This document shows positions 25,468 through 34,653 of a stretch of 64,000 nt of DNA, piece after piece. Made by a program: the position numbers and the translations under genes. Source of the stretch: Myxococcales bacterium. Lineage in GTDB: Bacteria; Myxococcota_A; Polyangia; Nannocystales; Nannocystaceae. A model generated the notes under the pieces. That model saw only the letters and a list, made by a program, of their open reading frames with translations, searched no databases and had not been told where the DNA came from. Position 1 is the first letter of the stretch. Every line of letters starts with the position of its first letter. The stretch lies in the NCBI GenBank assembly GCA_020633295.1, contig JACKDW010000019.1:62001-126000 (forward strand). Direction: 5' to 3'.

Positions 25468-28047
25468 ATGGATCGCCGGCGCCGTGAGTGCTTGAATGCC
25501 CCGGTGCGCAAGCTCGTTCTCACGCGGGGGCCCCAGGGCGCCGGCAAGTCGTCGACGCTCGCGGCCTGCGGCCTCGAGCCCTACACGCTCTCGGGCGACC
25601 TGCTGCGGGGCGTGTACGCGTCCCCGATCATGAACCGCCGCGGGCAGCTCGGGCTCTCGCAGGAGCACGACCGGCGGGTCTGGCCGCAGCTCATGGCGCT
25701 GCTCGACGAGCGCATGGCTCGCGGCGAGCTGATCGCGGTCGACGCGACGCACCCGAACGCGTCCGCGCTCGCGCCCTACCGCAAGCTCGCGCGCGCGCAC
25801 CGCTACGCGCTCGTGTGTCTCGACTTCGCCGGCGTGCCGCTCGAGCTGACGCTCGCGCGCAACCGCGCGCGCCCGGAGCACAAGGTCGTGCCCGAGGGCA
25901 GCGTCCGCCGCACCCACGAGGCCTGCCTGCGCGGTCAGGTCCCCGACGACATCACGACCATCCCGTGGCGCGAGGACGACGGCCACGCGGCCGCGCTCGA
26001 CGCCTGGCTCGCGGAGCCGGTGCTCGAGCTCGACGACTACGCGCGCGTCCACCACGTCGGCGACATCCAGGGCTGCTTCGGGCCGCTCGCGGGCGACGGC
26101 GGGCTGCTCGCGGGCGGCCTGCGCGACGACGAGTTCTACCTGTTCATCGGCGACCTGTGCGACCGCGGCCCCGAGAGCGCCGAGGTCATGCGCTGGTTCC
26201 TCGACCACGCGCTGGGGCGCCCGAACGTGCGCGCGCACTGGGGCAACCACGAGGACTACCTGCACCGCTGGGCGCGCGGGCTCGAGCTCAAGAGCGCCGA
26301 GTTCACGGAGCGCACGCTGCCGCAGCTCGAGGCCGCCGGGATCACGCAGGCCGACGCCGACGCGATCTGCGACCAGCTCGTCGACTGCACGCGCTACCGC
26401 TACCGCGGACGCCAGGTGCTCGTGACGCACGCGGGGCTGCCGACGGTGCCGGCGCGGCCCGAGCGGATCTCGACGCGCCAGTACAGCCACGGGACCGGCT
26501 ACTACGCGGACCCGATCGACGCCGAGTTCAGCGAGCGCGCGCCGGCGGGCTGGGTCCAGGTCCACGGGCACCGCAACCCGAGCTGTCTCCCGGTGCAGGC
26601 GGGCGCGCGCAGCTACAACCTCGAGGGGCAGGTCGAGTACGGCGGGGCCCTGCGCGCGCTCACGCTCGACGCGCGGGGCTTCACGCCGCGCGAGCTGCCG
26701 AGCCGGCGCTACCGCGCGCTGACCGAGCGCCTGCGCATCGAGGATCCGCTGATCGACCGCGCGCTGCTGCCCCAGTGGGTCACGCCGGAGATGACGACGA
26801 AGACGCTCGACGCGGAGACGCTCGCGTCCCTGCGCGCGCACTCGCTGATCCAGGAGAAGGCCTCGACGACGCGCCCGCACATCTCGTCGTTCAACTTCAC
26901 GCGCGACGCGTTCTATCGCCGCGAGTGGGACGCGCTCAACGTCACCGCGCGCGGGCTGTTCGTGCACGCGCTCGACGGCGCGGTCGCGGCGCGCAGCTAC
27001 GACAAGTTCTTCAACCTCGGCGAGCGCCCGGAGACCGAGCCGGCGGCGCTCGAGCGGAGCCTGCGGTTCCCGGTCACGACCTACGTCAAGGACAACGGCT
27101 ACCTCGGCATCCTCGGCTACGACCCGCTGCGCGAGGAGCTGCTGTTCTGCTCCAAGAGCAGCCCCGACAGCGACTTCGCCGCGTGGTTTCGCGAGATCAC
27201 GCTCGCCGCGCTGCCGCCCGGCGGCGCCGAGCGCCTGCGCCGGTTCCTGCGCGACACGCAGTCGTCGATGGCCTTCGAGGTCATCGACCCGGTCCGCGAC
27301 CCGCACATCATCGAGTACGCGGCGCCGCAGGTGACGCTGCTCGACGTGATCCGCCGCGCGCCCACGTTTGAGCGCGTCGGCTACAAGCGGCTGCAGAAGA
27401 TCGCCGCGCACTTCGAGCTCCCGGTCAAGCAGCGCGCGACGATCTTCGAGGACTGGCGCGGGCTCTCGCGCTGGCTCGAGCTCGCGTGCGCGCCCGGGTA
27501 CCAGTGGCGCGGCGCGCACGTCGAGGGCTTCGTGCTCGAGGACGCCGCCGGCTTCCTGACCAAGATCAAGCTCGACTACTACAACTTCTGGAAGCGCATG
27601 CGCTCGCTCAAGGACCGCCTCGTCAAGGCGCGCGCGAGCGGCAAGCCGCTCGCGCGCGACACCTCGGAGCCGCGCGTGCGCGGCTTCGTCGAGTGGTGCG
27701 CGCGCCAACCGGACGAGCTGCTGACGCAGGACATCATCCGCGTGCGCGCGGCCTACCTGCGCGGCGAGGGGGCCGACGCGCCCGTGGTCACGGTCGCGGA
27801 GCCGCCGCCCCAGGAGCGCAAGGAGCTCGCCGGCTTCCGCAGCATGCTCGGCTCGCTCGAGGCGAAGGGGGCCGAGTACGAGCTCAAGCCCGCGACGGCG
27901 GACCGCGTCGTCGCGCAGGCGCTCGCCGACGACGACAAGCTCGCGCTGCTGCGCGCCTCCCCGCTGCGCGCGCGGATCGTGCTGGCCGCGAGCGAGGGCG
28001 AGGACCGCGACGACGTCGCGGAGCGCCTGGGCGTCGACATCGCCTAG
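25468..28047 (+). CDS. Polynucleotide kinase-phosphatase fused to T4 Rnl1-like RNA ligase
   Basis: An 859-residue three-domain enzyme. Residues ~14-185: P-loop kinase (GPQGAGKSS, 21-29) for 5'-OH RNA ends. Residues ~195-400: metallophosphoesterase with GDIQGC (198-203), GDLCDRGPE, GNHED (259-263), THAG and HGHRN, expected to remove 2',3'-cyclic phosphate. Residues ~450-760: ATP-dependent RNA ligase of T4 Rnl1 type with nucleotidyl-lysine motif KFFNLGE (Lys513), KDNGYL (motif Ia-like), FEVIDP, EGFV (motif IV) and KIKLDYYNFWK (motif V). Order kinase-phosphatase-ligase resembles bacterial Pnkp, but the ligase is of the tRNA-repair class. GTG 25504 would begin right at the kinase (MRKLVLT) and may be the true start. 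Confidence 0.9.
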   Translation: MDRRRRECLNAPVRKLVLTRGPQGAGKSSTLAACGLEPYTLSGDLLRGVYASPIMNRRGQLGLSQEHDRRVWPQLMALLDERMARGELIAVDATHPNASALAPYRKLARAHRYALVCLDFAGVPLELTLARNRARPEHKVVPEGSVRRTHEACLRGQVPDDITTIPWREDDGHAAALDAWLAEPVLELDDYARVHHVGDIQGCFGPLAGDGGLLAGGLRDDEFYLFIGDLCDRGPESAEVMRWFLDHALGRPNVRAHWGNHEDYLHRWARGLELKSAEFTERTLPQLEAAGITQADADAICDQLVDCTRYRYRGRQVLVTHAGLPTVPARPERISTRQYSHGTGYYADPIDAEFSERAPAGWVQVHGHRNPSCLPVQAGARSYNLEGQVEYGGALRALTLDARGFTPRELPSRRYRALTERLRIEDPLIDRALLPQWVTPEMTTKTLDAETLASLRAHSLIQEKASTTRPHISSFNFTRDAFYRREWDALNVTARGLFVHALDGAVAARSYDKFFNLGERPETEPAALERSLRFPVTTYVKDNGYLGILGYDPLREELLFCSKSSPDSDFAAWFREITLAALPPGGAERLRRFLRDTQSSMAFEVIDPVRDPHIIEYAAPQVTLLDVIRRAPTFERVGYKRLQKIAAHFELPVKQRATIFEDWRGLSRWLELACAPGYQWRGAHVEGFVLEDAAGFLTKIKLDYYNFWKRMRSLKDRLVKARASGKPLARDTSEPRVRGFVEWCARQPDELLTQDIIRVRAAYLRGEGADAPVVTVAEPPPQERKELAGFRSMLGSLEAKGAEYELKPATADRVVAQALADDDKLALLRASPLRARIVLAASEGEDRDDVAERLGVDIA

Positions 28048-28078
28048 CGCGGGCTCCGACGACGCGTGGGCCGCTGGG

Positions 28079-30484
28079 TTAATCTGGCCCGGCGTTCAGC
28101 TCGGGCAGGATGCTCGTCAGCCGCGCGCGCAGCGACGCGATCGCCTCCGTCGCGCCCGTGAAGCGCAGCCGGGTGCCGTTGTCGAGCTCCTCGAACCACA
28201 GGCGCCCGACGCCCAGCACTGACTCGAGCAGCGCGGCGCTCTCGGGCTGCGGGAACGGGGACTTCTCGCACCAGCGCCGCCCGGTCGGGATCGCGTCGTC
28301 CATGGGCAGGCGCCCGAGCACGCGCTTGAAGTCGCCCTCCCGCGCCAAGAGCCCCGAGACGCCGTCGTACACCCCGAGCCACGCGCCGGCGCGCGAGAGG
28401 TTGTGCGGCTGAAGCTCGAGGATCGAGAAGCGCCCGTTGAGCTCGAGATCGTGGCTCGTCACCGCGCCGATGAAGTGCGAGATGTACATCAGGTCGTCGT
28501 CGTCGCGATCCAGCCCCTGCCCGACGAACACCACCCACGCGTCGTCGTCGTCGAGCAGGCGGCCGAGCAGCGCGACGACGCGCGCGCGGTAGCGCGCGAG
28601 CGTCTCGGCGGAGAGCACGTTGACGAGCGAGAGGTAGCGGTTGGCGCCCATCGGGTGCGGGCCCGAGCGGTCGGTGATGTAATCAACGTCCTCAAGGACA
28701 GGTCCGTCGAGAAGCTGGACGTCGAGCGCGGCGAAGCCGGGCGAGAGCTCGAGGTAGGGGTCCCAGCCGCGGTGCGCGGGGTTCTTGCCCTCCACCAAGG
28801 AGAACGCGACGGTGTTGCCCGAGAACCCGCGGTAGCAGTCGTCCTCCTCGGCGAGCTCGCGGTAGAGCGCGTCGGCCTCCTCCGAGCGCCCGAGCTGCTC
28901 GCGCAGCAGCTTCGCCAGCATCCCGCGCGCGGGCGCCGTGCCGCGCCCGGTCTCGATCGCGTTCCTGTAGGCCCACTCCGCCTCCTCGTGCTCATCGAGG
29001 AATTCATGCAGCAGCCGCGCGAGCCGCCTCCAGGCGCGCGCGAGGGTCGCATCGCGCCCGACGGCCTCGCGGAAGGCGTCGGCCGCGTCGGCGTAGCGCT
29101 GACGCCGATCCCACAGGAAGTCACCGAGATCGGCCCACATGAACCCGGCTTCGGGCCTGCGCTCGGTCGCCGCGCGAAAGGCCGCCTCCGCCTCGTCGAG
29201 GCGCTGGCGATCCTCGCGCAGGATCTCGCCGAGCCGGTTGTGGTCCCAGGCCCGGCGAGGGTCACACGCGATCGCGTTGCGGTACGCGACCTCCGCGTCC
29301 GCGGCGCGCTTCAGCTCGTCGAGCAGCAGGTCGCCGAGCTCCGACCACGTCCACGCGTGGTTCGGGTCGCGCGCGAGCGCCTCGCGAAACGCGGCCTCCG
29401 CCTCCTCGTCGCGCTCGAGCTTCATGTACAGCGCGCCGAGCTTCTCGCACGGCCAGGCGTCGCTCGGGTCCCGCGCGGCGCGCTCCGAGTACAGGCGGAC
29501 GGCCTCGTCGAGCGCCGCCTTCGCCTCCGCCTCGCGCCCGCGCTCGTCGTCCAGGAGCACGCCGAGGCCCGCCCAGCTCGACGCGCACCAGGGCTCGAGC
29601 TCGATCGCCTCGCGGTACAGCGCCTCCGCCTCGCGCTCGCCCCCGCGCGCCCGCGCGAGCACCTCCGCGAGCCCGTCGCGCGCCGCCGCGAGCCCGGGCT
29701 CGAGCTCGATCGCGTGACGCAGCGCGGCCTCGACCTCATCGTCGCGATCGTCGCGCTCGTCGAGGAGCTCGGCGAGGCCGACCCACGGCCGCGCGTTGTC
29801 GGGCTCGAGCTCGATCGCCCTGCGAAACGCCGCCTCCGCCTCCTCGGCGCCGTCCTGCTTGTCGTACAGGAGGAAGTTCGCGAGCCCGCGCCAGGCGCTC
29901 GCGCGATTCGGCTCGAGCTCGATCGCGGTGCGCAGCGCCGCCTCCGCCTCGTCGTCACGCCCGCGTCGGTACCCGAGCAGACCGCCCAAGCCCACCCACG
30001 AAGGCGCGCGGCTCGGCGCGCGCGCGATCGACTCGCGATACGCCGCCTCCGCCTCGACGGGACGTCCCGCCTGATCGAGGATCGCCGCGAGGCCGTGCCA
30101 CGCTCGCGCGTAGCCCGGCTCGAGCTCGAGCGCGCGCCGGCACGCCGCCTCCGCCTCCGCGAGTCGAGCGCGCTGGCGATCGAGCGACTTGGCGAGCCGC
30201 AGCCACGCCCACGCGTAGGTCGGGTCGAGCCGGACCGCCTCGCGCAGCGCGACCTCGGCCGCGACCTCGTCCCGCGCCCCCGCGCTCAGCACGTAGCCGA
30301 GCAGCGCGTGGGCGGCCGCGCGCTGGGGCTCGCGCTCCGCGAGCGCGCGGCCGCGGGCGACGGCCTCGTCCACGGTGAGCCCCGCGAGCCCCTGAAGCAG
30401 CGCCGCGGTGCCGCGCGCGTCGTCGGGGGGCAGATCGCGGAGCTCGTCCTCGAGATAGACCAGCAGGCTTCGACGCGGCCGCAC
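28079..30484 (-). CDS. Tetratricopeptide repeat protein
   Basis: An 801-residue cytosolic protein with a GTG start. After an ~80-residue helical lead it has about twelve tandem TPR-like units of 36-38 residues (for example AEAAFRRAIELEPDNARPW, AWTWSELGDLLLDELKRA), ending near residue 560. The C-terminal ~240 residues (from FSGNTVAFSLVEGK to NAGPD) form a separate domain with alternating strands, possibly SMI1-like or another recruitment fold, not recognised. TPR arrays bind partner proteins. It is convergent with the RNA repair gene and has no detectable export signal. Confidence 0.85.
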   Translation of the reverse strand: MRPRRSLLVYLEDELRDLPPDDARGTAALLQGLAGLTVDEAVARGRALAEREPQRAAAHALLGYVLSAGARDEVAAEVALREAVRLDPTYAWAWLRLAKSLDRQRARLAEAEAACRRALELEPGYARAWHGLAAILDQAGRPVEAEAAYRESIARAPSRAPSWVGLGGLLGYRRGRDDEAEAALRTAIELEPNRASAWRGLANFLLYDKQDGAEEAEAAFRRAIELEPDNARPWVGLAELLDERDDRDDEVEAALRHAIELEPGLAAARDGLAEVLARARGGEREAEALYREAIELEPWCASSWAGLGVLLDDERGREAEAKAALDEAVRLYSERAARDPSDAWPCEKLGALYMKLERDEEAEAAFREALARDPNHAWTWSELGDLLLDELKRAADAEVAYRNAIACDPRRAWDHNRLGEILREDRQRLDEAEAAFRAATERRPEAGFMWADLGDFLWDRRQRYADAADAFREAVGRDATLARAWRRLARLLHEFLDEHEEAEWAYRNAIETGRGTAPARGMLAKLLREQLGRSEEADALYRELAEEDDCYRGFSGNTVAFSLVEGKNPAHRGWDPYLELSPGFAALDVQLLDGPVLEDVDYITDRSGPHPMGANRYLSLVNVLSAETLARYRARVVALLGRLLDDDDAWVVFVGQGLDRDDDDLMYISHFIGAVTSHDLELNGRFSILELQPHNLSRAGAWLGVYDGVSGLLAREGDFKRVLGRLPMDDAIPTGRRWCEKSPFPQPESAALLESVLGVGRLWFEELDNGTRLRFTGATEAIASLRARLTSILPELNAGPD

Positions 30485-30612
30485 CCGTGCACTATAGGCG
30501 CCGCGGGGCGCGACGACATGAGTAACCCGTGCACGCGCGGGCGCCGAGGAGCGCGACGTGCCCGGGAGCGAAACACGCGCTCGTGATGACCGCTGGACGC
30601 GCTTGGACTCGG

Positions 30613-31440
30613 CTAGCCGTGGTTCGACGCGCCGCGACGGTCGTCCGCGCGCGGCTTCGCGCCCCAGCCCTCGATCCCGAACAGGCGGCCGTGGGGCGCG
30701 ACCTCGTGGCAGCCCATACAGCTCTCGACGCGCCCGGCGGCCGTGATCGTCTGCATGTCCGGCGCGATCGTGCCGTAGACCCAGCCGCGATCGGTACCTT
30801 GTGTCTCTTCGGGCAGCTTGAACATGACGTAGAGGCCCGCCCGCGCGCCGGGCCCGTAGTCGACGCCGTCATGGTGCGCGGGCCGGAGCGCGCGCAGGTC
30901 GTCGAGCGCCGCGCCCCGCTCGAGCGGCTCGGGTCGCCACGCCTCCTTGACGATGACCTGCTCGCAGCCCGCGAGCTCCGGGATCGCCGGCGTCCCCATC
31001 ACGCTCGCGGGCGCGCCGTAGGCCGCGGGGTCCTTGGCGTAGAGGGTGTACAGCTTGCGCCCGTGGGGCGTGCCCTCCTCGGCCGCGCTGAGCCGGGCCT
31101 GCCCCGGCCGCGGCATGCGGCAGAGCCCTGGCGCCCAGCGAAATTCGTCGTCGACGCGCCCCCACTCGCCGTAGCGGCTGGCGATCACCCGCAGGCGCTC
31201 GTGCCACCGCGCGTCGTTCTCCTCGGGCGCGGCCGGGGCCGCGCGAACCGGGACCGCGTTATCCGGGACCGCGTTATCCGGGACCGCGTTATCCGGGACC
31301 GCCGCCGTGTCGACGGAGCTTTGCGCGGGCTCGATCGGCTGTGGTCTCGCGGACGAGTCATCGACGATCGCGCGGCAGCCCGGCGCGGCGGCGAGCGCCG
31401 CGATCAGCAGCAGCGCGATTGGAGATGTCTGCTCGGCCAT
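30613..31440 (-). CDS. Cytochrome P460-like lipoprotein
   Basis: A 275-residue lipoprotein with lipobox AAAPGC (Cys22) and a Pro/Ala linker containing three AVPDN repeats. The mature domain has ELAGCEQVIVKEAW, AGLYVMFKLPEET and the C-terminal RGWVYGTIAPD, then SCMGCHEVAPHGRLFG with the heme-attachment CxxCH at about residues 241-245, the pattern of cytochrome P460/cytochrome c' beta family proteins. Such proteins oxidise hydroxylamine or bind NO, but the cross-linking Lys cannot be assigned here. Likely a periplasmic c-type heme protein. Confidence 0.82.
   Translation of the reverse strand: MAEQTSPIALLLIAALAAAPGCRAIVDDSSARPQPIEPAQSSVDTAAVPDNAVPDNAVPDNAVPVRAAPAAPEENDARWHERLRVIASRYGEWGRVDDEFRWAPGLCRMPRPGQARLSAAEEGTPHGRKLYTLYAKDPAAYGAPASVMGTPAIPELAGCEQVIVKEAWRPEPLERGAALDDLRALRPAHHDGVDYGPGARAGLYVMFKLPEETQGTDRGWVYGTIAPDMQTITAAGRVESCMGCHEVAPHGRLFGIEGWGAKPRADDRRGASNHG
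31248..31302. repeat. 15-base tandem repeat in the P460-like gene
   Basis: Three perfect copies of CCGGGACCGCGTTAT plus a partial fourth. On the minus strand they encode the AVPDN pentapeptide repeats in the linker behind the lipobox. Being a multiple of three, copy changes alter only linker length. Confidence 0.9.
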
Positions 31441-31500
31441 GCGCGTAGGATACCGAGGCCGCGCGCCCGCGCGTGTCAGGGTCGTGTAAAACCCCCCGGA

Positions 31501-31854
31501 TCACGCGCTCGAGGCTGGCTCGCGATACAGCTCGTAGTCGTAGCGCCCCTCGAGCCAGTACTCGCCGCGCGCGCGGTCGACCTTGGCGACGATCGCCTCG
31601 TCGAGGACGTGGGCGTAGCTGCCCCCGAGCCGCGTGATCTCCTGCAGCAGGCGCGCGCGCGCGTGGGCGTTGAGCGAGTCGACGCACGCGCCCCACAGGC
31701 GATCGCGCTCGCCGTGGCGATACGGCACCGCGTCGCTGCGCGCCTCGACCCAGTGCTCGCCCGCAGGCTCCGCGGAGAGCGGCGGCAGCTCGCGGTGCCA
31801 GAAGACGCGCTGGCCCGCCGCGTCGTCGTCGCGATCGTCTCGTCCTGCGCCCAT
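31501..31854 (-). CDS. Conserved-looking hypothetical protein, 117 residues
   Basis: No family was recognised. The protein is charged and soluble with a tidy secondary-structure pattern: ELPPLSAEPAGEHWVEARSD, DRLWGACVDSLNAHARARLL, EYWLEGRYDYELYREPA. There is no signal peptide, metal motif or transmembrane segment. Coding is supported by GC3 bias and by lying between two clear genes on the same strand. The ATG at 31854 is the only reasonable start. Confidence 0.6.
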   Translation of the reverse strand: MGAGRDDRDDDAAGQRVFWHRELPPLSAEPAGEHWVEARSDAVPYRHGERDRLWGACVDSLNAHARARLLQEITRLGGSYAHVLDEAIVAKVDRARGEYWLEGRYDYELYREPASSA

Positions 31855-31924
31855 GGTGCCCCCGGCGCCCAGTGTACCGAACTCGTGACGCCGCGCGGGC
31901 GCGCCGCGTTCGCCGACGCGCGGA

Positions 31925-33688
31925 TTAACCTGGCGGCTCGGGCATGCACAGCCCGCCGCCCTCGATCTGCGCGTTGGTCCGGTAGGTGTTGAGGCCCTGC
32001 CAGCTCGGCGGCTCGTGCTGCGGGATCGTGCCGTCCTCGCGCACGTTGCTGACGTGATAGGTGTGCTGGTTCCAGATCCGCCGCGCCTGCACCCAGCGGT
32101 CGTCGACGTCGCGCACCGCCTGGATCGTGAACTCGAGCGGCCCGCCGACCAGGAGCGTGTTGGAGACGACGAGGATCTCGGCCGAGCCGTCGTTGTCGAT
32201 GTCGGCGACGACCGGGTACTCGAGCACCGTGCCGCTGCGCCGCGCCGTGCTCATCAGCGTCGCGCCGAGGTCGTCGTACACATAGGAGTTGTACTCGTCG
32301 GCGTAGACGGTCTGCGCGATCCCGGCGCCGAGGAAGTCAAACGCCGTGCCGCCGGCCTGACCGCTGCTGTCGACCACGTCGACGACCCACAGCGACGTGA
32401 CGTCGAGCGGCTCGTAGACGCCGTAGCTGCCCGGGGAGCTGGCGCCCATCTCGGGCTCGCCGTCGCCGTCGAGGTCGTGGATGTTGAGCGGGCGGTTCCA
32501 GTCGTACTGATCGTCGGTCGGCTTCTCGTTGGCGTAGATCGACTGGCCGTCGTGGGTGAGCAGGTGGATCCCGCTCGTGGTCGTGACGAGCACCTCCGGA
32601 TCGCTGTCGAGGTCGATGTCGGCGACCTGCGGGTGCGCCCACGTCCCGGCGGCCTTGATGAGCTGGTTCTCCCAGTAGAGCGTGCCGTCGGCGTGGTAGG
32701 CCGCGGCGCCCGTGAGGATCTCCTGCTGCCCGTCCCCGTCGAGATCGGCGACCGCCGAGGCGCTGTAGATCTGGTCATTGGGCTGCGACCACAGCAGGTT
32801 GCCGAGGTGGTCGAAGAGGTTGGTGCCGGCGATGATCTCGACGTCGCCGTCGGCGTCGACGTCGGCGAGCGCGATCGCGCTGCTCTGAGCCGCCTGCCAC
32901 TGGCTGACCGAGGACCACTTGAGCGTCAGGTCGTGCTCGAGCGCGTGCAGGATCCGCTGGCTGTCGACGACGACGATCTCGGGCAGCCCGTCGCCGTCGA
33001 TGTCGCCGAGCGCGGGCGTGTGCGCGAACTGGACCAGCTGCTCGGCGAAGCCGTGCGGCTCGCCGGTCTCGCCGTCGAGCATGTACAGCCGGCTCGGGGG
33101 CGTGTCGCCCCCGCCTGGACCGGCGATCACGAGCACGTCGGGGACGTCGCACAGGTCGATCTCGCCGTCGTTGTTGTCATCGGTCAGGTTGGCGACGAGC
33201 GGCGTGCTGATGCTCTCGTCGAAGCCCGCGGGGCCGAAGAAGCTCCACTGGACCTCGGGCTGGAAGCTGTCGGGCGGCGCGGTCATCTCGCAGTCGCCGA
33301 TCGCGTCCATGTCGTCGACGACCTTGCACGACGGGGGCGGCGGCGGATCGTCGGTCTCGCCCCCCCCTGTGTCGTTGCCGACGTCGAACTTCGGGTTGAT
33401 CGGCTCGGTCGAGCCGGTCGCGTCGCCGCCCGTCGCGCCCGTGCTCGTCGCGCTCCCGGACCCCGAGCCGGCGCTCGAGCTCGCGCCGCTCGAGCCGACC
33501 GTGCCGGGGCTCGTCGTCACGGGGCCCGTCGCGCTGGCGCTGGCGCCGTCGCTGGCGCCGTCGCTGACGCTTTCGCTGTCGCTGTCGCCGCAGGCGACGG
33601 CGAGCGCGAGGACGCCCGCGAGCGTGGCCCGGTCGCCGAGCGGTCGGAGCGTGCGGTACTTCGCGAGGAAGCTCGTCATCGCGCGCAT
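31925..33688 (-). CDS. FG-GAP/VCBS repeat lipoprotein
   Basis: With start ATG 33688 (GTG 33730 is an alternative) the protein has 587 residues, a signal with lipobox LALAVAC (Cys33) followed by Gly-Asp, and a Ser/Ala/Gly/Thr linker of about 80 residues. The rest carries FG-GAP-type calcium loops: NLTDDNNDGEIDLCDVPDV, GDIDGDGLPEIVVVD, ADVDADGDVEIIAG, ADLDGDGQQEILTG, HDLDGDGEPEMG and DIDNDGSAEILVVS, a predicted beta-propeller. C-terminal RRIWNQHTYHVSNVREDGTIP is a sequence typical of secreted FG-GAP proteins of this order. Probably a surface protein. An AT-rich AGACTT half-site lies just upstream (33735-33740). Confidence 0.88.
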   Translation of the reverse strand: MRAMTSFLAKYRTLRPLGDRATLAGVLALAVACGDSDSESVSDGASDGASASATGPVTTSPGTVGSSGASSSAGSGSGSATSTGATGGDATGSTEPINPKFDVGNDTGGGETDDPPPPPSCKVVDDMDAIGDCEMTAPPDSFQPEVQWSFFGPAGFDESISTPLVANLTDDNNDGEIDLCDVPDVLVIAGPGGGDTPPSRLYMLDGETGEPHGFAEQLVQFAHTPALGDIDGDGLPEIVVVDSQRILHALEHDLTLKWSSVSQWQAAQSSAIALADVDADGDVEIIAGTNLFDHLGNLLWSQPNDQIYSASAVADLDGDGQQEILTGAAAYHADGTLYWENQLIKAAGTWAHPQVADIDLDSDPEVLVTTTSGIHLLTHDGQSIYANEKPTDDQYDWNRPLNIHDLDGDGEPEMGASSPGSYGVYEPLDVTSLWVVDVVDSSGQAGGTAFDFLGAGIAQTVYADEYNSYVYDDLGATLMSTARRSGTVLEYPVVADIDNDGSAEILVVSNTLLVGGPLEFTIQAVRDVDDRWVQARRIWNQHTYHVSNVREDGTIPQHEPPSWQGLNTYRTNAQIEGGGLCMPEPPG

Positions 33689-33948
33689 GCTAACGAAGGA
33701 CGCGATCGCGGGCTCCGTAGCGAAGAACACGAAGAAGTCTGTATATGCACAAGAACTTATCGACGGTCCTCAGACTCGCGCGCGTCGTGCTGGTACCACC
33801 GCGTGTGGGCGTGGGTGCGTCGATGCGCGCTCACACCGGCCGCGCGGCCGCGCAGAACCCCGCGAGGGCGCGCGCATCCGCGCTCGTGATGCATACCGGA
33901 GCTTCAGATCGCGTCGGGATCTGGCACGTTCGAACAGGCGAGGTCTTC

Positions 33949-34365
33949 ATGATGCGCTGCGCGGCCGATTTCTCCCCCGATCGTTCCCTCTCCCGCTCTC
34001 CGCTCGGACGCACCCGCTGGCTGGCTGCTCTCGTGGCGCTCGCGCTGCCGCTCGCGCTGGGCGCGTGCGCGACCGTGGGCGTGCAGGAGCAGGGCAACTC
34101 CGTCGACGCGATCCTCGGCCCGGTCGACCTCAACGACGAGATGGCGCCGGTCGACAAGAGCCACGATGAGCCCGCGGACGAGCCGGCACCGGCCGCGCCC
34201 GTCGCCAACGCGACGCCGAAGCCCGACGCGTCCACCCAGTCGATCACCTTCGAAGGCATGGACGCGGACCCGGGGGTCACCACCGAGGTCAGCGCGCCGC
34301 CGAAGCGCCCGTCGCTGCCGGCGCTCGAGCTGTTCGGCTCGGGCGGCCGCGGCGGCCCGGGGTAG
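33949..34365 (+). CDS. Small lipoprotein, Pro/Ala-rich
   Basis: A 138-residue protein from ATG 33949 (GCGAGG is upstream). The signal has a lipobox LALGAC (Cys40) after a long basic N-region. The mature part is short and probably disordered (DEPADEPAPAAPVANATPKP), ending LPALELFGSGGRGGPG. No domain is recognised. It may be a structural or linker lipoprotein; function unknown. Confidence 0.7.
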   Translation: MMRCAADFSPDRSLSRSPLGRTRWLAALVALALPLALGACATVGVQEQGNSVDAILGPVDLNDEMAPVDKSHDEPADEPAPAAPVANATPKPDASTQSITFEGMDADPGVTTEVSAPPKRPSLPALELFGSGGRGGPG

Positions 34366-34516
34366 GCGTCAGGCCGCGCGCTCGCCCGGGCGTCGCCGGC
34401 GTCGGCAGCAGGATCATGAGCGCGAGCATCACGACGAGCTGCGCGATCGGCCATGTCAGTAACGGCGCGTTCACGGTCACCGTAGCGACCGCGAGCACCA
34501 CCACGAGCGCGAGCAC
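34289..34516 (-). CDS. Possible small membrane protein, N-terminus uncertain
   Basis: In this frame two hydrophobic segments stand out: VVVLALVVVLAVATVTV and WPIAQLVVMLALMILLP. The frame is open upstream with plausible coding sequence (ALPLWIRQWRLPPP) but lacks an ATG/GTG/TTG before the GTG at 34516, so the true start is unclear. The C-terminal part overlaps the convergent lipoprotein gene. A weak prediction. Confidence 0.35.
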   Translation of the reverse strand: MLALVVVLAVATVTVNAPLLTWPIAQLVVMLALMILLPTPATPGRARGLTPTPGRRGRPSRTARAPAATGASAAR

Positions 34517-34653
34517 GACGACCAGCGGGTTGGCGGAGAGAGCCGCGTCCGCGGCGTCGCGGCGCGTCCGCGGCGGGGGGAGCCGCCACTGGCGGATCCA
34601 CAGCGGCAGCGCGGCGCCGAGCGGGATGCCGACCGCGCGCCCCGGGAGCGCGC

